64,000 nucleotides of DNA from Arachis hypogaea (Eukaryota; Streptophyta; Magnoliopsida; Fabales; Fabaceae), in NCBI RefSeq assembly GCF_003086295.3, contig NC_092043.1:44420884-44484883 (forward strand). The letters run 5' to 3'. Every line of letters starts with the position of its first letter. The stretch's first letter is position 1. The notes beneath the pieces are model-generated. The model saw only the letters and a program-made list of their open reading frames with translations, made no database searches and had not been told where the DNA came from. Below are positions 43,701-63,070 of this stretch, piece by piece. The translations under genes were made by a program, and so were the position numbers.

Positions 43701-45740
43701 TAGATCCCCGATCAGGGCAATGTGAACTAAAAGTTCAAAAGATTATACATTTGCAAATAATAGCAAATAATTTGCCTGGTACATTTTTTGATACAAAGAG
43801 GATAACCAAATCTTATATACCAGGAAAAAATGCCCCAATTCAAATTGATGTCCCAGTCGGACAAATAGCTACTGAAGTAAATTCACGCCAGAAGTGTGGC
43901 AGGCCTGTCGGTTCCAAAGACAAAAATCCTCGAAAAGGAAAAGAGGTAAATACTATTACTATTGAAAAAGACATAGTAAAGACATATGTAGTTGTCCAAA
44001 ATTCTGATATAATTTTAACGCCGGAAGACGTTCAGGTACCTAAAAATTGTGAAAATGACGAGATCTCGATAAATTATGTATTTACAGGAGAAAAATGAGA
44101 CCGAAATAAGACAATTATCAATGAGATATTTGCATATAATGTTACATTAAATATCATATATAAAAATAAGGATCTTGAGCCAAGTTTAGTCGAAAAATGC
44201 CGATAAAGGAATGATTGACCAAAATGGAAAAAAAAATTCATGAAAGTTGAGTTAGACTCACTTACAAAATGTGAAGTCTTTTGGACCTGTAGTCCATACA
44301 CCAGAAGATGGAAAACCTGTTGGATACCAATAGGTATTTGTGAGAAAACGAAATGAGAAAAATGAAGTTGTGCGCTACAAAGCCCGACTTGTGGCACAAG
44401 GTTTTTCACAAAGGCCAATATAGATTATGAAGAAACATATTCCCTTGTAGTGGATGCAATAACATTACGTTATTTGGTCAGTTTATCCGCATATCATAAA
44501 TTACATATGTATTTAATGGATGTGGTAACAGCTTACTTATACGGCTCGTTAGATCGTGATATCTATATGAAAGTTCTTGAAGGACTAAAGATATCTAAAC
44601 CATCCAATGAATATTCGCAAGGGTTATACTAAGTTAAATTGCAAATATCTTTATATGGTCTAAAGCAATTTGGACAAATGTAGTATAATCGTCTTACTGA
44701 GTATCTGACCAAAAAGGGATTCAATAATGATGATATCTGTCCATGTGTTTTCATAAAAAAATCTGCATCTGAATTTATTATAATTGCTGTGTACATTGAT
44801 GATTTAAATATCATTAGAACTCCTAAAGAGATTCCAACTATTATAAAATATCTAAAAGAAGAGTTTGAGATGAAAGATCTTGGAAAGACTAAATTTTGTC
44901 TCGACCTGCAGATCGAACATACAAAAAATAAAATTTTTATTTATCAAACAACATACACAGAAAATATTTTGAAGATATTTTATATGGATAAGTCACATCC
45001 CTTGAATACCCCAATGATCGTAAGATTTTTATATGTGGAAAATGATCAATTCCGTCCTAAAGAAAAAAATGAAGATATCATTGGTCCTAAAGTACCATAT
45101 CTTATTGCCATTGGAGTGCTAATGTATCTTGCTAATAATACATGACTTGATATATCATTTGTTGTGAATTTACTAGCAAGATATAGTTCCTCTCCAACCA
45201 GAAGACATTGGAGTGGAATCAAACAAATCTTTTGATATCTTCATGGAACGGCTGATATGAGATTGTTTTATCCATATGAATCCAAGTCACAATTAGTTGG
45301 TTATGCATATGCTGGATACTTGTCTGATCCACATAAAGGAAAATCTCAAACAAGATACTTATTCACATATGGTGGTATAGCTATATCACGGAGGTACACA
45401 AAATAGACGATTGCGGCAACATTCTCTAATCATGCTAAAATACTAGCGATATATGAAGCTAGTCGCGAGTATTTTTGGCTCAGGAGTTTGATCTAATATA
45501 TTCTGTCATCATGTGGACTGATTGATTATAAGATAGCCCCAATTGTCTTGTTTGAAGATAATATAGCATGCATTGCTCAACTTAAGGGTGGATACATTAA
45601 ATGTGATATAACAAAGTATATTTCTCTCAAATTCTTCTTCACTCATGATCTTCAAAATCAAGACAATTGATATCAAATGAATCTGCTCAAGTGACAATCT
45701 GACAGATTTATTCACAAAGTCACTCCCGAAATTCTCTTTT
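43701..45740 (+). pseudogene. Copia reverse transcriptase and RNase H pseudogene
   Basis: Y-L-M-D-V-V-T-A-Y-L-Y-G-S-L at about 44510, S-L-Y-G-L-K-Q at 44650, the catalytic-type V-Y-I-D-D-L at 44790, and the RNase H end (L-F-E-D-N-I-A-C-I-A) at about 45550. Many stops. Confidence 0.82.
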
Positions 45741-45994
45741 GAAAAATTGGTACATCAGATTGGGATGCGTTTATTTCGAGATATTAAATGATGTCGACAA
45801 TAAGGGAAGACTGTATTCTTTTTTCCTTGGTCAGGTTTTTTTCCATTGGATTTTTCTTGACAAGGTTTTTAACGAGGCATTTCCCATCACAAAGAATATT
45901 GTACTCTTTTTCCTTCACTAAAGTTTTTTCCCATTAAATTTTCTTTAGTAAGGTTTTAATGAGGCATAATCCTAAATAGTCATCTAAAAAGGAG

Positions 45995-46326
45995 TGTTGT
46001 GATAAAGATGTGGATGACCATGATTTAGGCAGCCAACTTTCTTAATATCGAAGGAATCAATTTTCAAGACAGATTTAAATAAATAAACTTTGAAAAAGTA
46101 AGGGTTATTATGTGTATAAATAGAGGTTTCACGATCAATAATAAAATTTCTTATCTCCCCTTTATACTATCAGATACCCTTCTCACTTGTATATTAGTAA
46201 TATATATAATATTAATCATATTTATTATATTGAGATAATAATTATAAAAAATATTAATACTAAAATTATTTATTTACAACTCTTTTATTTTATATTTATT
46301 ATATATTTCTTATTTATTTTACGACA
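45995..46326 (+). repeat. 3' LTR of the copia element
   Basis: Starts TGTTGTGATAAAG directly after the purine tract and ends ACGACA, followed by the target duplication aatac. Confidence 0.87.
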
Positions 46327-47165
46327 AATACAAAGTTATTAAAAATGTTTTTATTTCAAGGGTTTAGTTAAGACATAAGATCACGTCTTAAAGTCGTAAA
46401 ATGGACGTGAACAAATTCAGGATAGAGAAATTACTGGGGATGGTTGAGGAGAAGAGAGTTGCGCGACACCCTCATGCACTCACGTCGCAGCTCTTTTCCA
46501 CAGGGGTGTTGGTGCAATCAAGTGAGATCTGGGGGAGAGACGGTCACCGTCGACTGATCATGGCGGTGTCCCGATGACTGAAAATATTTTACGAAGGAGA
46601 CACCGTCGGCAATGAAAAACAGAATTCGGGTTGCGTGATCGGGTCAGAAGGCGTTCTCTTTCAGCGTTCTAGACTTCTAGTGGCCTCATACATGGTTACA
46701 AGTTTCACAATCCTTTACAATGCTATATCATGGACCCACATTAATTTCTAATTGAATTATAAAATTATATAAAATTATTTTTAATTATTATCGATAATAG
46801 TTGGCCGACTTTAGTCTTGGCAACCTATATTTTTTCATAAAAAAATTAATGAAATAATAGAATTAAAAATTCTACCTTAAATTAAAATAGTGAAATTCAT
46901 ATAATAAATATTAAGAATGACAAATTTAATAATAATTGTTTTTATTTTATTATTTATCAGTTTTATCGTGACCTCTAAATTCGAGAATTCCTATCTAATA
47001 AATTCATTTTTTTAACCCAACTAAAATGAGTGGCGATTGGTGAATTCTCCTATGAATGTCAGTATGTACACACAACAAAACAAGAAACTCCACCATATAT
47101 TTATGTTAGTTCCAGAATAAGAACGGGGGAAGAAGAGAGGGAGAGAGAGAGAGGATCAGATAAGC
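46327..47165 (+). promoter_or_regulatory. CCD1 upstream region and 5' UTR
   Basis: AT-rich with a GC-richer block at 46380-46680 that was not identified. 47135-47156 is a GA-rich tract (gagggagagagagagagg) in the probable 5' UTR, a frequent plant GAGA-type motif. Confidence 0.4.
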
Positions 47166-54638
<7,473 letters not shown>

Positions 54639-55391
54639 CTTTGATTAGTGTTGACAGCTTCACTATGTACTATCTCATAATGTATAGGCAAGTATCTGCT
54701 ATATACTATGTATCCAGTGTTATGTTGAAACAACCTATTTTATACCAGTACACTATCATAAATAAATTAATAAAGAAATTTTCCATCTTAACACAACTTT
54801 TGCATCTTCTTGAGCAGAAATTAATGAAAATGTGAATATCTTATTTCAGCTCAAGTAGGTAAAGAAGTAAGCGGGCGTATGAGGTACTAAAAAATGTGTG
54901 TGAATATTCACCTCATCCTCATGAAATGTATAGGAAAATTATGTATGTCAATGAACATGTATGAAATATATTTTATTAGTTGTTCTGTTGTTGGGACTGG
55001 AGTGAGGGAGGGACCAATTCATTGAGTATTTCTCAACTTAAAGAGTAAAGATTTATTAAGCCCCTGTGTAAAAAATTAAAAAGATTTATTAAGTCCAAAC
55101 TTTACCCCTTTCTCTCTCTCTTCTCTTCTTTTTTTTTTTATCATTTTTTTATTTTTTTCTTTGGTTCAAAATATCTTCTAAAACTCTAACTCACAAAGAT
55201 GGCCCGTGGGACAATAAAAACTGCAATACATTGCATAACTTCCTTTTTGAATGAAACCCAAAGTAGTTGCAACGAAATTTTGATGGACATTTAGGTCTTC
55301 AACAAAATTGTATTCTCATAGAGATTCTGAGTTATTGCTACCGTAACATGGATAGGTCACTTTACTGGTTCAAGAAAACTCGTTTTGTGAG
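54639..55391. other. CCD1 3' UTR and intergenic DNA
   Basis: The 3' UTR is probably the first 200-400 bp. A CT-rich/T-rich run lies at 55110-55160. No gene was recognised. Confidence 0.45.
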
Positions 55392-55730
55392 TAGGGATGA
55401 CAATGGGGTTTTTATGGAGTGGGAGAGGTTCTCTTGTTTCTGTTCAGTAAAATGCCTTCCGTTTCATCTTTACTCCATTTTTGTCGCGGCCTCACAGGTT
55501 CTCGTTTATTTTTTTAGCGAGGGTGGCGAATACCCGTAGATAATCATGGATAATTAGAGATTATTTAAGTTTTAAATTTTTGTTAAAAATAATTCACATA
55601 ACCATAATAAAATCTTATATAATTTAACTAAATATATCAAATCAAACATCATTTAACATAATAATATATTTATAAAATTTTTAACATATAAATTAAAATA
55701 AAATAAATTAGTTAGTTACTTATATAACTT

Positions 55731-55912
55731 GAGTTTAATTTTGATGCACTGACATTGTAAAACGTTTTATACAGTCGTGTAATTACAACCGTTTTCTTAG
55801 ATGATCATCACGCAATCAATGTAAAAGATAATTATTTTTGCTAATATGACATTATGTGATTGGATGCACGTATAAAACGATTTTACACTAATAGTGCATC
55901 AAAATTAAATTC
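55731..55912. mobile_element. Mutator-type MITE (182 bp)
   Basis: TIRs GAGTTTAATTTTGATGCACT / GAATTTAATTTTGATGCACT with a perfect 9-bp target duplication atataactt (55722-55730 and 55913-55921). The 9-bp duplication points to Mutator-type mobilisation. Confidence 0.88.
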
Positions 55913-56281
55913 ATATAACTTATGTACATAAGGACATTTAAGTAAGTTTTATTTCGTGGAGATTTCGCAGGTCCCCATGAGACGGTACTGTTCTGGAGCT
56001 TACCTAAAATCAGATGATTGGACTTGAATGAAAGGCTCAAACGTTGAAGGAGGGTGGTCTCTAAGCTATTACTGTATGGGAACTGCCATCCGAGTTATAT
56101 GCTTTGAGGAATGGGGGGTGGTACGTGCAAAGACACTCTGATGCCTAAGTTAGCAAGGGGTTAAGCAAGTTTTAAATGTATTGGAACTTAAGTTTAGGTT
56201 GTCAGTGTATTTATAGGAAAGGAACCAATAACCACCGTTGAAGTAGTTCCACTTCTGATGGTGGATACATATCTCTTTATC

Positions 56282-57536
56282 GGGCACGGATTCAGTACAA
56301 GGAAGGAGTTTGCGCACCGAAATGCCAAAAAGTTGTTTGGCGCACCAATCAGCCAAAAAATATCAAAATCAAAATGCATGTTTTTGTGGAGTCTTTTTCA
56401 CAATTACACATAAAATAGGGGTAACTTCTTTTAATTTTTTAAAATGAATATATTTCACTTAATTGTTAAAAGCCGCCTCCTCTTCCAGGTTCTCTTCCTC
56501 CCCTTTTTTTGCCGTCCCAAGCGCACCGCCCCTTCCATTATCTCCACTACCAACAACGACGGAAAGAAAAAGCTAAAGCTCCACCATTCAACGCTGTGAA
56601 TCTCGGTGCTTCCTTGTGTAGAACCAGAAAACACTATATACATAAAATCGTTGAAGTATCGATTGGCGTCAAGATTCATGGTCAAAATGGGGTCTTTCGG
56701 TTTCAGATTTAAGTACGAGACCCAAACCGTTAAAACCGTTGTTGATCCATCGAACTCAATCCACGTTCACCGTGTCACCGCTTTTGAGATCGACATTAAT
56801 GAATCCCAAGTCGAAAACCTTCGCCGAAACCATGCTATTTAAGTCCACGCCGACGTGGTTACCGTTAATGTCCTTGAACTCAGCGCCCATTAACGTGTCA
56901 AATTCAACGGCGACGAACTTCGTGGCAGCGGCAGCGAGGCCGAGACTTCCGCCGGCGTCGCCGAGGGAATCATCGTCCGGCGAGAGGACAAATGCGAGGC
57001 CGCCGCCAATTGATGAAGGGTTGAGATTGGTTACAGAAAATGAGAAGAAGGTTCGGAAGCTGGCCGGAGAATGGTTTTTCGATTGGCGGAATCTGATCGG
57101 ACGAGAATATAAGGCTCTGCCGGAGCCGGAGCTGGGGACAGGAAGGTCGCGCGTGAGGCTGACGGTTCCGTTGTTCAAATGAGTGTCGCCAAGGAGCTTG
57201 AGAGAACTGAGCGTTAAGGTTCCAAAGTCAAATTGAATTAATTTAAATATTTGATTTTTTTAATTTTTTGATATAATACCACAAAACATTTTATGTTTAA
57301 CAACAATAACCATCATAAAACTAATATTTATGAAGTTACCCTACTGACACAAAAATTGTATAAAATATTAACTAGCCAATTATATGAAACTAGGTTCAGG
57401 AAGATCTTTACCGTTAGATTAAAAAATACACAATAATCTAATGGTTTCTCATTAAAAGTGCTCATCAGTCAGCCAAATCACTTTTTGGCACTTACGGTGC
57501 GCAAACGTGTTTATTATACCAAATCCGTCTCCCTCC
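56282..57536. mobile_element. Pack-MULE-like element carrying a lectin receptor kinase fragment
   Basis: 1255 bp with imperfect TIRs of about 70 bp sharing TTTGCGCACCG and TGCCAAAAAGT. Flanks ctctttatc (56273-56281) and ccccttatc (57537-57545) match at 7 of 9 positions, a decayed 9-bp duplication. The cargo is a host gene piece without transposase. Confidence 0.78.
56560..57235 (-). pseudogene. L-type lectin domain fragment of a LecRK (clade VIII-like) receptor kinase
   Basis: The minus strand encodes almost the whole legume-lectin ectodomain. 57235-56756 runs from F-D-F-G-T-L-T-L-S-S-L through S-F-S-V-T-N-L-N…G-G-L-A-F-V-L-S-P and V-A-V-E-F-D-T-L…D-I-N-G-N-H-V-G-V-D-L-N-S. After one frame change near 56755, V-S-Y-L-N-L-K-P-K-D-P and F-S-G-S-T-Q-G-S-T-E-I-H-S-V-E-W-W-S-F follow. 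Signal peptide, membrane span and kinase are absent. The wording best fits LecRK VIII proteins. It cannot make a receptor, but transcription could give antisense or small RNA to the parent. Confidence 0.85.
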
Positions 57537-57864
57537 CCCCTTATCTTAGGATTGTTAGGATCTCTCTTTTAGAAGTGGGTGAGAGATTTAAAGAAATAGT
57601 TATTCACTTGGATAAGTGCTGACTGCTTGTTGGTGTCGACCCCGACTTCTTAGTGGGGTCGGATACACGATGAAGGCCAATCTTTTTGGATTATGCCTCT
57701 TAGCCTAATTGGGCTTGACTTATGTTTTGGGTTAGAATATAAACAGGTACTTTAATCCCACTCCGTCTCAATTTATCCGTGAGGATGAGTCTCTGTTTCA
57801 GTAAAAATTTTGGGAGTTTCCGTTAACCTCTCCATCACGTGTGTGAACTTTTTTGCGATCCCTA

Positions 57865-58764
57865 TTTGTGGGGAGTAAAGAAAATTTTTTTTGAAGAAGA
57901 CTCATTTATCTTGTAACAAATTGTTTTATAATAAAATTAAGGTGAAAATTCGGGTGAATTAACTTCATATGACGTTAATAACTGGAAATCTTTTTAGTCA
58001 AATCTGATAAAATTATTTAACGATTTTCAACTATCAATTTCACATAAAATTATCTACATCTGAATTTCCACCTAAAATTAATTAATTTTGTTTAGTTTAT
58101 ATATATTAATGGCTTTATTAAAATTTTGTACTTGTCAAAATAATGCAGTAAATATAATACGAATGCTTTTCTTCGCGATCATTACTCCCTCTCCTTCTCT
58201 CAAATTCTCTACTGTCCTCCCTCTCATTCTCTCCGCCACCCTCCTCCGCCATCCGCCACCCTCGTACTCTCTCACTTCTTCTACCTCTTACTCTCAAGGT
58301 CACTGCAAAAGACAAAACCGTTGTTGCTGGGTGCCTCTCCTCCTCTTAGATTCTCTCCCTCTCCTCCCTCTTCTTCTTCACTCTCACTACCGTTCACCAC
58401 CCTCGTCTCCTCTCACTACTTTCACCTTATTGTTTCTTTTATTAATTATTTTGTGATTTTTGTGTTTTTTTTCTTTGATTTTCTTTGAATTCCATACAAT
58501 TATCTATGATTGTGTCTCATATATGTGCCTCTATTTTTTTTAAATCATGCACAGTGACTAATAAGGATTGGAATGGAATGTTTAAAGTTTTTGGTTATGT
58601 TTTTAAAATATTAATTTTTGAATGTTTGAAGTTTTGGGATATGTTTTGTAATTGTGTTTATTTGGGTGTCATTATTATGATAAAAAACATTTTAATAAAA
58701 AAAGATTTTTTTTAATTTTTTAGTGTATTTAAAAAATTTTTAGTAATAAAAATAAAAGTACTAT
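57865..58764. other. Intergenic, with a pyrimidine-rich block at 58180-58440
   Basis: 58180-58440 is a C/T-rich stretch (plus strand) with a long spurious leucine/serine/proline frame; it resembles a UTR or degenerate simple repeat. The rest is AT-rich. No gene was recognised. Confidence 0.4.
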
Positions 58765-59299
58765 TATTTTGGGGCTTCCCTAGAACTGGATGGTGGTTGG
58801 GCTTGTTTGTGAGGTCTAAGCACTAGAGGAGGGTGGTCTCCGACTTGGTTTACGTCTGGGAGCCTCCTTCCGACTTGTGGGTGTGAAAGAATGGGGGGTG
58901 GTACCTGCAAAGACCCTCCGATGCCTAAGCCAGCATGGGGTTAAACAGGTTTAGAATGTAGTGGAACTTAGAGATACCTGAGGGGTGTCAGGGTATTTAT
59001 AGTGGTGATCCAATAACCACCGTTGGAGTAGTACCACCTTTTTAGGTGGATAACCGTCCCTTTATCTAGGGATTGTTGGGATATGGCTTCTGGAAGTGGG
59101 TTGAGAGATTTTAGGGGCAGTTACTTATTTGAATAAGTGTTATCTGCCAGCTATCTCTTGGGCCCGACTTCTTTGGAAAGAAGTCTGTGTTGAGTCCGAC
59201 CTCTTCTGAAGAGGTCGGTGAATAACGAAGGCCAGTCTTTGGATTGGGCCTTTTGGTGTATTTGGACCTGGGCCTTAGTGTTGGGTCAGGGTATGAACA
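58765..59299 (-). repeat. 3' LTR of a minus-strand Ty3 element (535 bp)
   Basis: On the minus strand, TGTTCATACCC…CCAAAATA follows the purine tract GAGTAGGGGCAC, so it is a 3' LTR (the final CA is mutated to TA). The length matches the 1627-2160 LTR, and the sequence matches the solo LTR at 55989-57745. Confidence 0.8.
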
Positions 59300-59436
59300 G
59301 TGCCCCTACTCGAGTTCAATCTCTTTTTCTTAAGAGTTGGATTCGAGTATTTGAACTCGGGCTTGTAGGCTCTGTATGATTGGTTTTAGCACATCTTACT
59401 TAACCAAAGAATATTTCTTGTCCTAGTTTCGTACAA

Positions 59437-61770
59437 CTTGTTCAATTCGAGTTGTTTTGAGGATACATGACTTGTTTTAATACAAATCACTTTTTTGAAA
59501 CTTATTCTGATTTCTTACGACTTGTTTTGATACAAATCGTTTATTTCAAAACTCGTAATTATTTCTGAGTATAACTTCATCTAGCTCGTTCGATGCGAGT
59601 AGTTTTAAGGTCTTACGATTTGTTTTATTTCAAATCGTTTAATTAAAACGTGGCTATTTCTTGATCTAATTTCATACAAGTCATTTAGATTCGAGCTATT
59701 TTTAGGACTTCACAACTTGTTTCAAGTACAAATTGTTTATTTTGAGTCCTTTTAAAGTATCATATCATCTTTATAACCATCAGACTTTGTTGCTTTATCC
59801 ATTGTGCCCCTGCTCGAGGTTGAGTTTTATGAAGTCGGACTCGAGCAATCAAGCAGAAAGGATTTTCGAATGAAGCCTTTTTTTGTTGAACTCATTCATT
59901 CTGAGTTTTTTATAAATGACTTGTTTTTTATACAAGTCACTTTTTTGAAGCACAACTTGTTATATATCAAGTTGTTTTGCGCGATTTGTTTTAATACAAA
60001 TTGCATAGATCATATGGTTATTTTTTACTCGATTTTGGTCAACTCATGAGTTTGAGTTATTTTTAAATCATCAAGCCGTATTATAACCATTGGACACCAA
60101 TTTGTACCTCGTCGCTTTATCCGAGCGACCGTTGAAAAGGTCAGCTCGTGATTTTTGCGCTTTGTCGAGCATAAATTGGCGCCTTAGGTGAAGGGATTAT
60201 ATGCTTATTCCCTCCCCTTTCTAGTTTTTACAAGGTTGTCATCCTTGTGTATGATACAACTTATTTTACCCAAGTTGTTTTTGAGGATAGTTTTTACGTT
60301 TCGATTTTGTTCAAAAACATTTACAATCCTTTCTTTCCTTTTTAACTCGTTTCTATACGAGTTATTTGGTCGAAGGATTTTTGTTTTGATTTTGCTTTAG
60401 TGATTTTGATACAAATCACTTTTTAATACTTTGCTTTAATGATTTATTTTTATACAAATCACTTTTAAAGCTTTGGTTTTAGGTTGATACGACTTGACAC
60501 AAGTTCGTTGAAAATATGGTTGATCTTTGGTCCTTTAACAAAGGACTTCAATAACTTTCACATTACTTGACATTAGTCCCTTTAGGTGGGTTTTACCAAC
60601 TTTCTTTGCTTGCTGCATTGCTAAAATTATTTCAAAGGGATTTGAGCCTTTGTTTGAACCTTTTTCTCAAGATTTTACTGTGTTATATCCTTCGTCTTTA
60701 GGTTTTTGTTAGGCTTGCCTTTATAACCTAGGTCAACTCATCTATTGTTGAGCCGTGAGATTTTGGCATGAGCCTTTACTGGGAACCTTAGACTTTTAGG
60801 ATTTAGAGGAGGGATTTTTCATTACTTAGTTCGGACGATCAATTTGACTTATCATTGAATCGTTTTCTTAACTTAGGTTATTTTTGCGATACATTTTGTT
60901 CTGCTCGGGGGCTTTTCCGACTTACTAGTCGTTTGCCATCTTATTGCCGAGTTCTTATGATCATCTTTTATAACCTCTTTACACCGACTTGTACCTCGTC
61001 ACTTTATCTTGCCAACCTTGTAGATCGGGCATTAGATTTTTGCGATTTTCCGAGCTTAAGTCGGTGCATGTCGTAGAAATACTAATGGAAATTTCTCTTC
61101 AAATTGCAAGCATGTCACGACCTTGGGAGCTAAGCTCCATTCAAGTTGGACATTTTGTAGTAACCCCTTTCTTAAGACTTCTAGGGTCCTATCCAGTTTG
61201 CTGTCAGCTTTTCTTTGCTCGACCTCTATAGCCCGATATTATTTCCTATCAAGATGAGGTCTTTTGCGGCAAATCTCGTAGCCATCCTTTGTCTCGAAAG
61301 CTCTTTTCTTATCCGAGTTCAAATTTCTAGAAGGAGGTCAAGCTTTTCTTTTGAACTTGAATGTTACCAACTTCCTTGTATAATTTCTCAAAGCCTCTTT
61401 TCTTATCTGAGTTTGTTTTCAGATTTTTGGAAGGAGGTCGAGTTCTTCTTTCGTGCTCTAGCATCATTGTAGAATGTTATCTTTGGTTTTTGATAATTTT
61501 GGACTTGGCTCTCATAATAAGCCAGTGCCACTACTCGAGGTCGAGCTTCATGAAGTTGGACTCGAGTATTCAGTCATGCCATTCTTTGCTATTTGTTGCT
61601 ATATGACTTTTACAAGTTATTTTGGACTCTCTTTTTGGGAGGTCGGATAACTTGTTTTATACTTGTTGTGTCAACTTAGTAAGGTCGGATCCTTATCTCT
61701 TGGCTTGAGGAGGCATTCTTATAAATCGCCATTCTTTTCTCAATTTGTTTTAAACAAATTGTTGTGAGGT
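59437..61770. repeat. Array of short stem-loop repeats (about 18 copies)
   Basis: Repeated units pair 6-8 bp arms around a T/A-rich loop. Examples: CGATTTGttttatttCAAATCG (about 59618), CAACTTGttatatatCAAGTTG (59952), AACTCGtttctataCGAGTT (60344), CAATTTGttttaaaCAAATTG (61742). Arms change together while the loop stays T-rich. Confidence 0.7.
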
Positions 61771-62199
61771 CGGGTTTACATCCTCTTCGTGTTGATGTTT
61801 GATTATGGTCACGCTGTCCTTAAGTTATATGTGCAATTCGTTTTAGGTTTGCCCCTTGCCAGCTTGATTTAGTACAAGTGGCTTAGTGAGGTCGGACCAC
61901 GATTTGCATTTATAACTTCTTACACCACTTTGGATCTCATCACTTCAAGTCAGAAAAAGTGTGCATTAGGGAGTAAGGTGTGCTTTCTAGATGTAGTATC
62001 CCTTTTGTTGTAGACATGGCACAATCTAGGTAGATTGTTTTCGAGTAAGTCGAGTATGTTGTAGTAGTTCTTTTTCAAGTCTTAAGTGACTTTGTTGGGA
62101 TTTGTTCATTTTGGTGTTGGCTTTTCTTCGTCCGATTTTGGCCCGATGTCATTTTGAATCAAGACGAGGTTGTCAATTGAGAAATTTCTTCGTATGACC

Positions 62200-63070
62200 T
62201 TCTCATGGCCATTTATGCTTGGGATCTGGTTCTCGAAGTCGTACCTCAAAAAAGAGGTCGGAATTTTCTTTGTAAGCTCTAAGCCTATCCGACCTTGTTG
62301 TAAAGTCGGACCTTTAAAAGAGGTCGGACTTCTTTGTGAGCTCTAAAAGAGGTCGGATTTTCCTTTATAAATTCAGAGATTTCGACCTCATTGTAGTCTG
62401 ACCTCTAAAAGAGGTCGGATTTTCTTCGTAAGCTCTTAAAGGAAGTCGGATTTTTATTTGTAGACTTGAATCCTCAGAAGAGGTCAGATTTTCTTTATAA
62501 GCTTGGATCCTTAGAAGAGGTCAGATTTTTCTTTTTAAGCTTGGAAAGAGGTCGGACTTTCTTTCTAAGCTTGGAGGTTTTCGACCTCATTGTAGACTCT
62601 GATCTTTAAAAGAAGTCAGAATTTCTTTCTGGTAATCTTCGAGATTTTTGACCTCATTGCAGAGTTGATCATGAAAGATGTTGGATTTTTTCACAAACTC
62701 CAAAAGGAGGTCGGATTTTTCCCTTGTCGGCTCTAAAGAGGTCGGATTCTTCTGAGCAAATGAGGTTTTAGACCTCATTTGTAGAGTCTAACCTTTAAAA
62801 GAGGTCGGACTTTCTTCGTAGGATCTAAAAGAAGTCATATTTTTCTTTATTAGTCTGGAGGTTTTTTGACCTTATTGTAGAGTCTGACCTTTAAAGAGGT
62901 CGGACTTTTCCTTCATGAACTTTGCAAGAGGTCGGATTTTTTTTGTGGGCTCCAAGCTTATCCGACCTTGTTGTAAACTCTGACCTTTAAAAGAGGTCGG
63001 ACTTTTCTTCATGAGCTCTTTAAAAGAGGTCGGACTTTTCTTTATGAGCTTTCTAAAAGAGGTTGAATTT
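62200..63070. repeat. GAGGTCGGA minisatellite
   Basis: About 18 copies of 'aaaagaggtcggacttttctt' variants, spaced irregularly 30-70 bp apart and alternating with 'gacctcattgtagactctgacctttaa' pieces. On the minus strand they read as repeated K-S-P-T-S-F-K and K-S-D-L-F-K-G-Q, fused to the gag remnant. Confidence 0.8.

Larger units (their letters stand above)
38884..46326 (+). mobile_element. Ty1/copia retrotransposon, complete but inactive (7.4 kb)
   Basis: 5' LTR 38884-39248 and 3' LTR 45995-46326 align along their length with many substitutions and small indels, so the insertion is old. Target duplication aatac at 38879-38883 and 46327-46331. A Met-type primer site (agtatcag…) follows the 5' LTR, and the purine tract aaaaaggag precedes the 3' LTR. 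Order gag, protease, integrase, RT, RNase H identifies copia. All coding regions carry stops and frameshifts. A PIF/Harbinger MITE interrupts pol. Confidence 0.93.
55989..57745 (-). mobile_element. Solo LTR of a Ty3 element, split by a Pack-MULE
   Basis: Ends TGTTCTGG…TATAAACA with a perfect 5-bp target duplication ggtac (55984-55988 and 57746-57750). The two arms (55989-56281 and 57537-57745, about 500 bp) match the LTR at 58765-59299 in order, for example 'gaatggggggtggtac', 'caataaccaccgttg' and 'gaaggccaatctttttgga'. No internal region remains, so it arose by LTR-LTR recombination. Confidence 0.88.
55392..57864. mobile_element. hAT-like non-autonomous element hosting three later insertions
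   Basis: Ends TAGGGATGACAATGGGG / …GCGATCCCTA with 8-bp flanks tttgtgag (55384-55391) and tttgtggg (57865-57872), a 7/8 target duplication of hAT length. After removing the insertions (55731-55912 and 55989-57745) about 530 bp remain, with no ORF. Confidence 0.72.

Noticed and set aside
56509..57182. Plus-strand ORFs of 67-147 aa in the Pack-MULE
   Set aside because: Antisense of the lectin-domain fragment, whose minus-strand motifs are unmistakable.
58088..58456. 122-aa plus ORF with L/S/P-rich sequence
   Set aside because: C/T-rich low-complexity DNA; no start context, splice signals or domain.
59437..61770. CRISPR-like array
   Set aside because: Irregular spacing, no constant repeat, eukaryotic context; units are stem-loops inside a retrotransposon.
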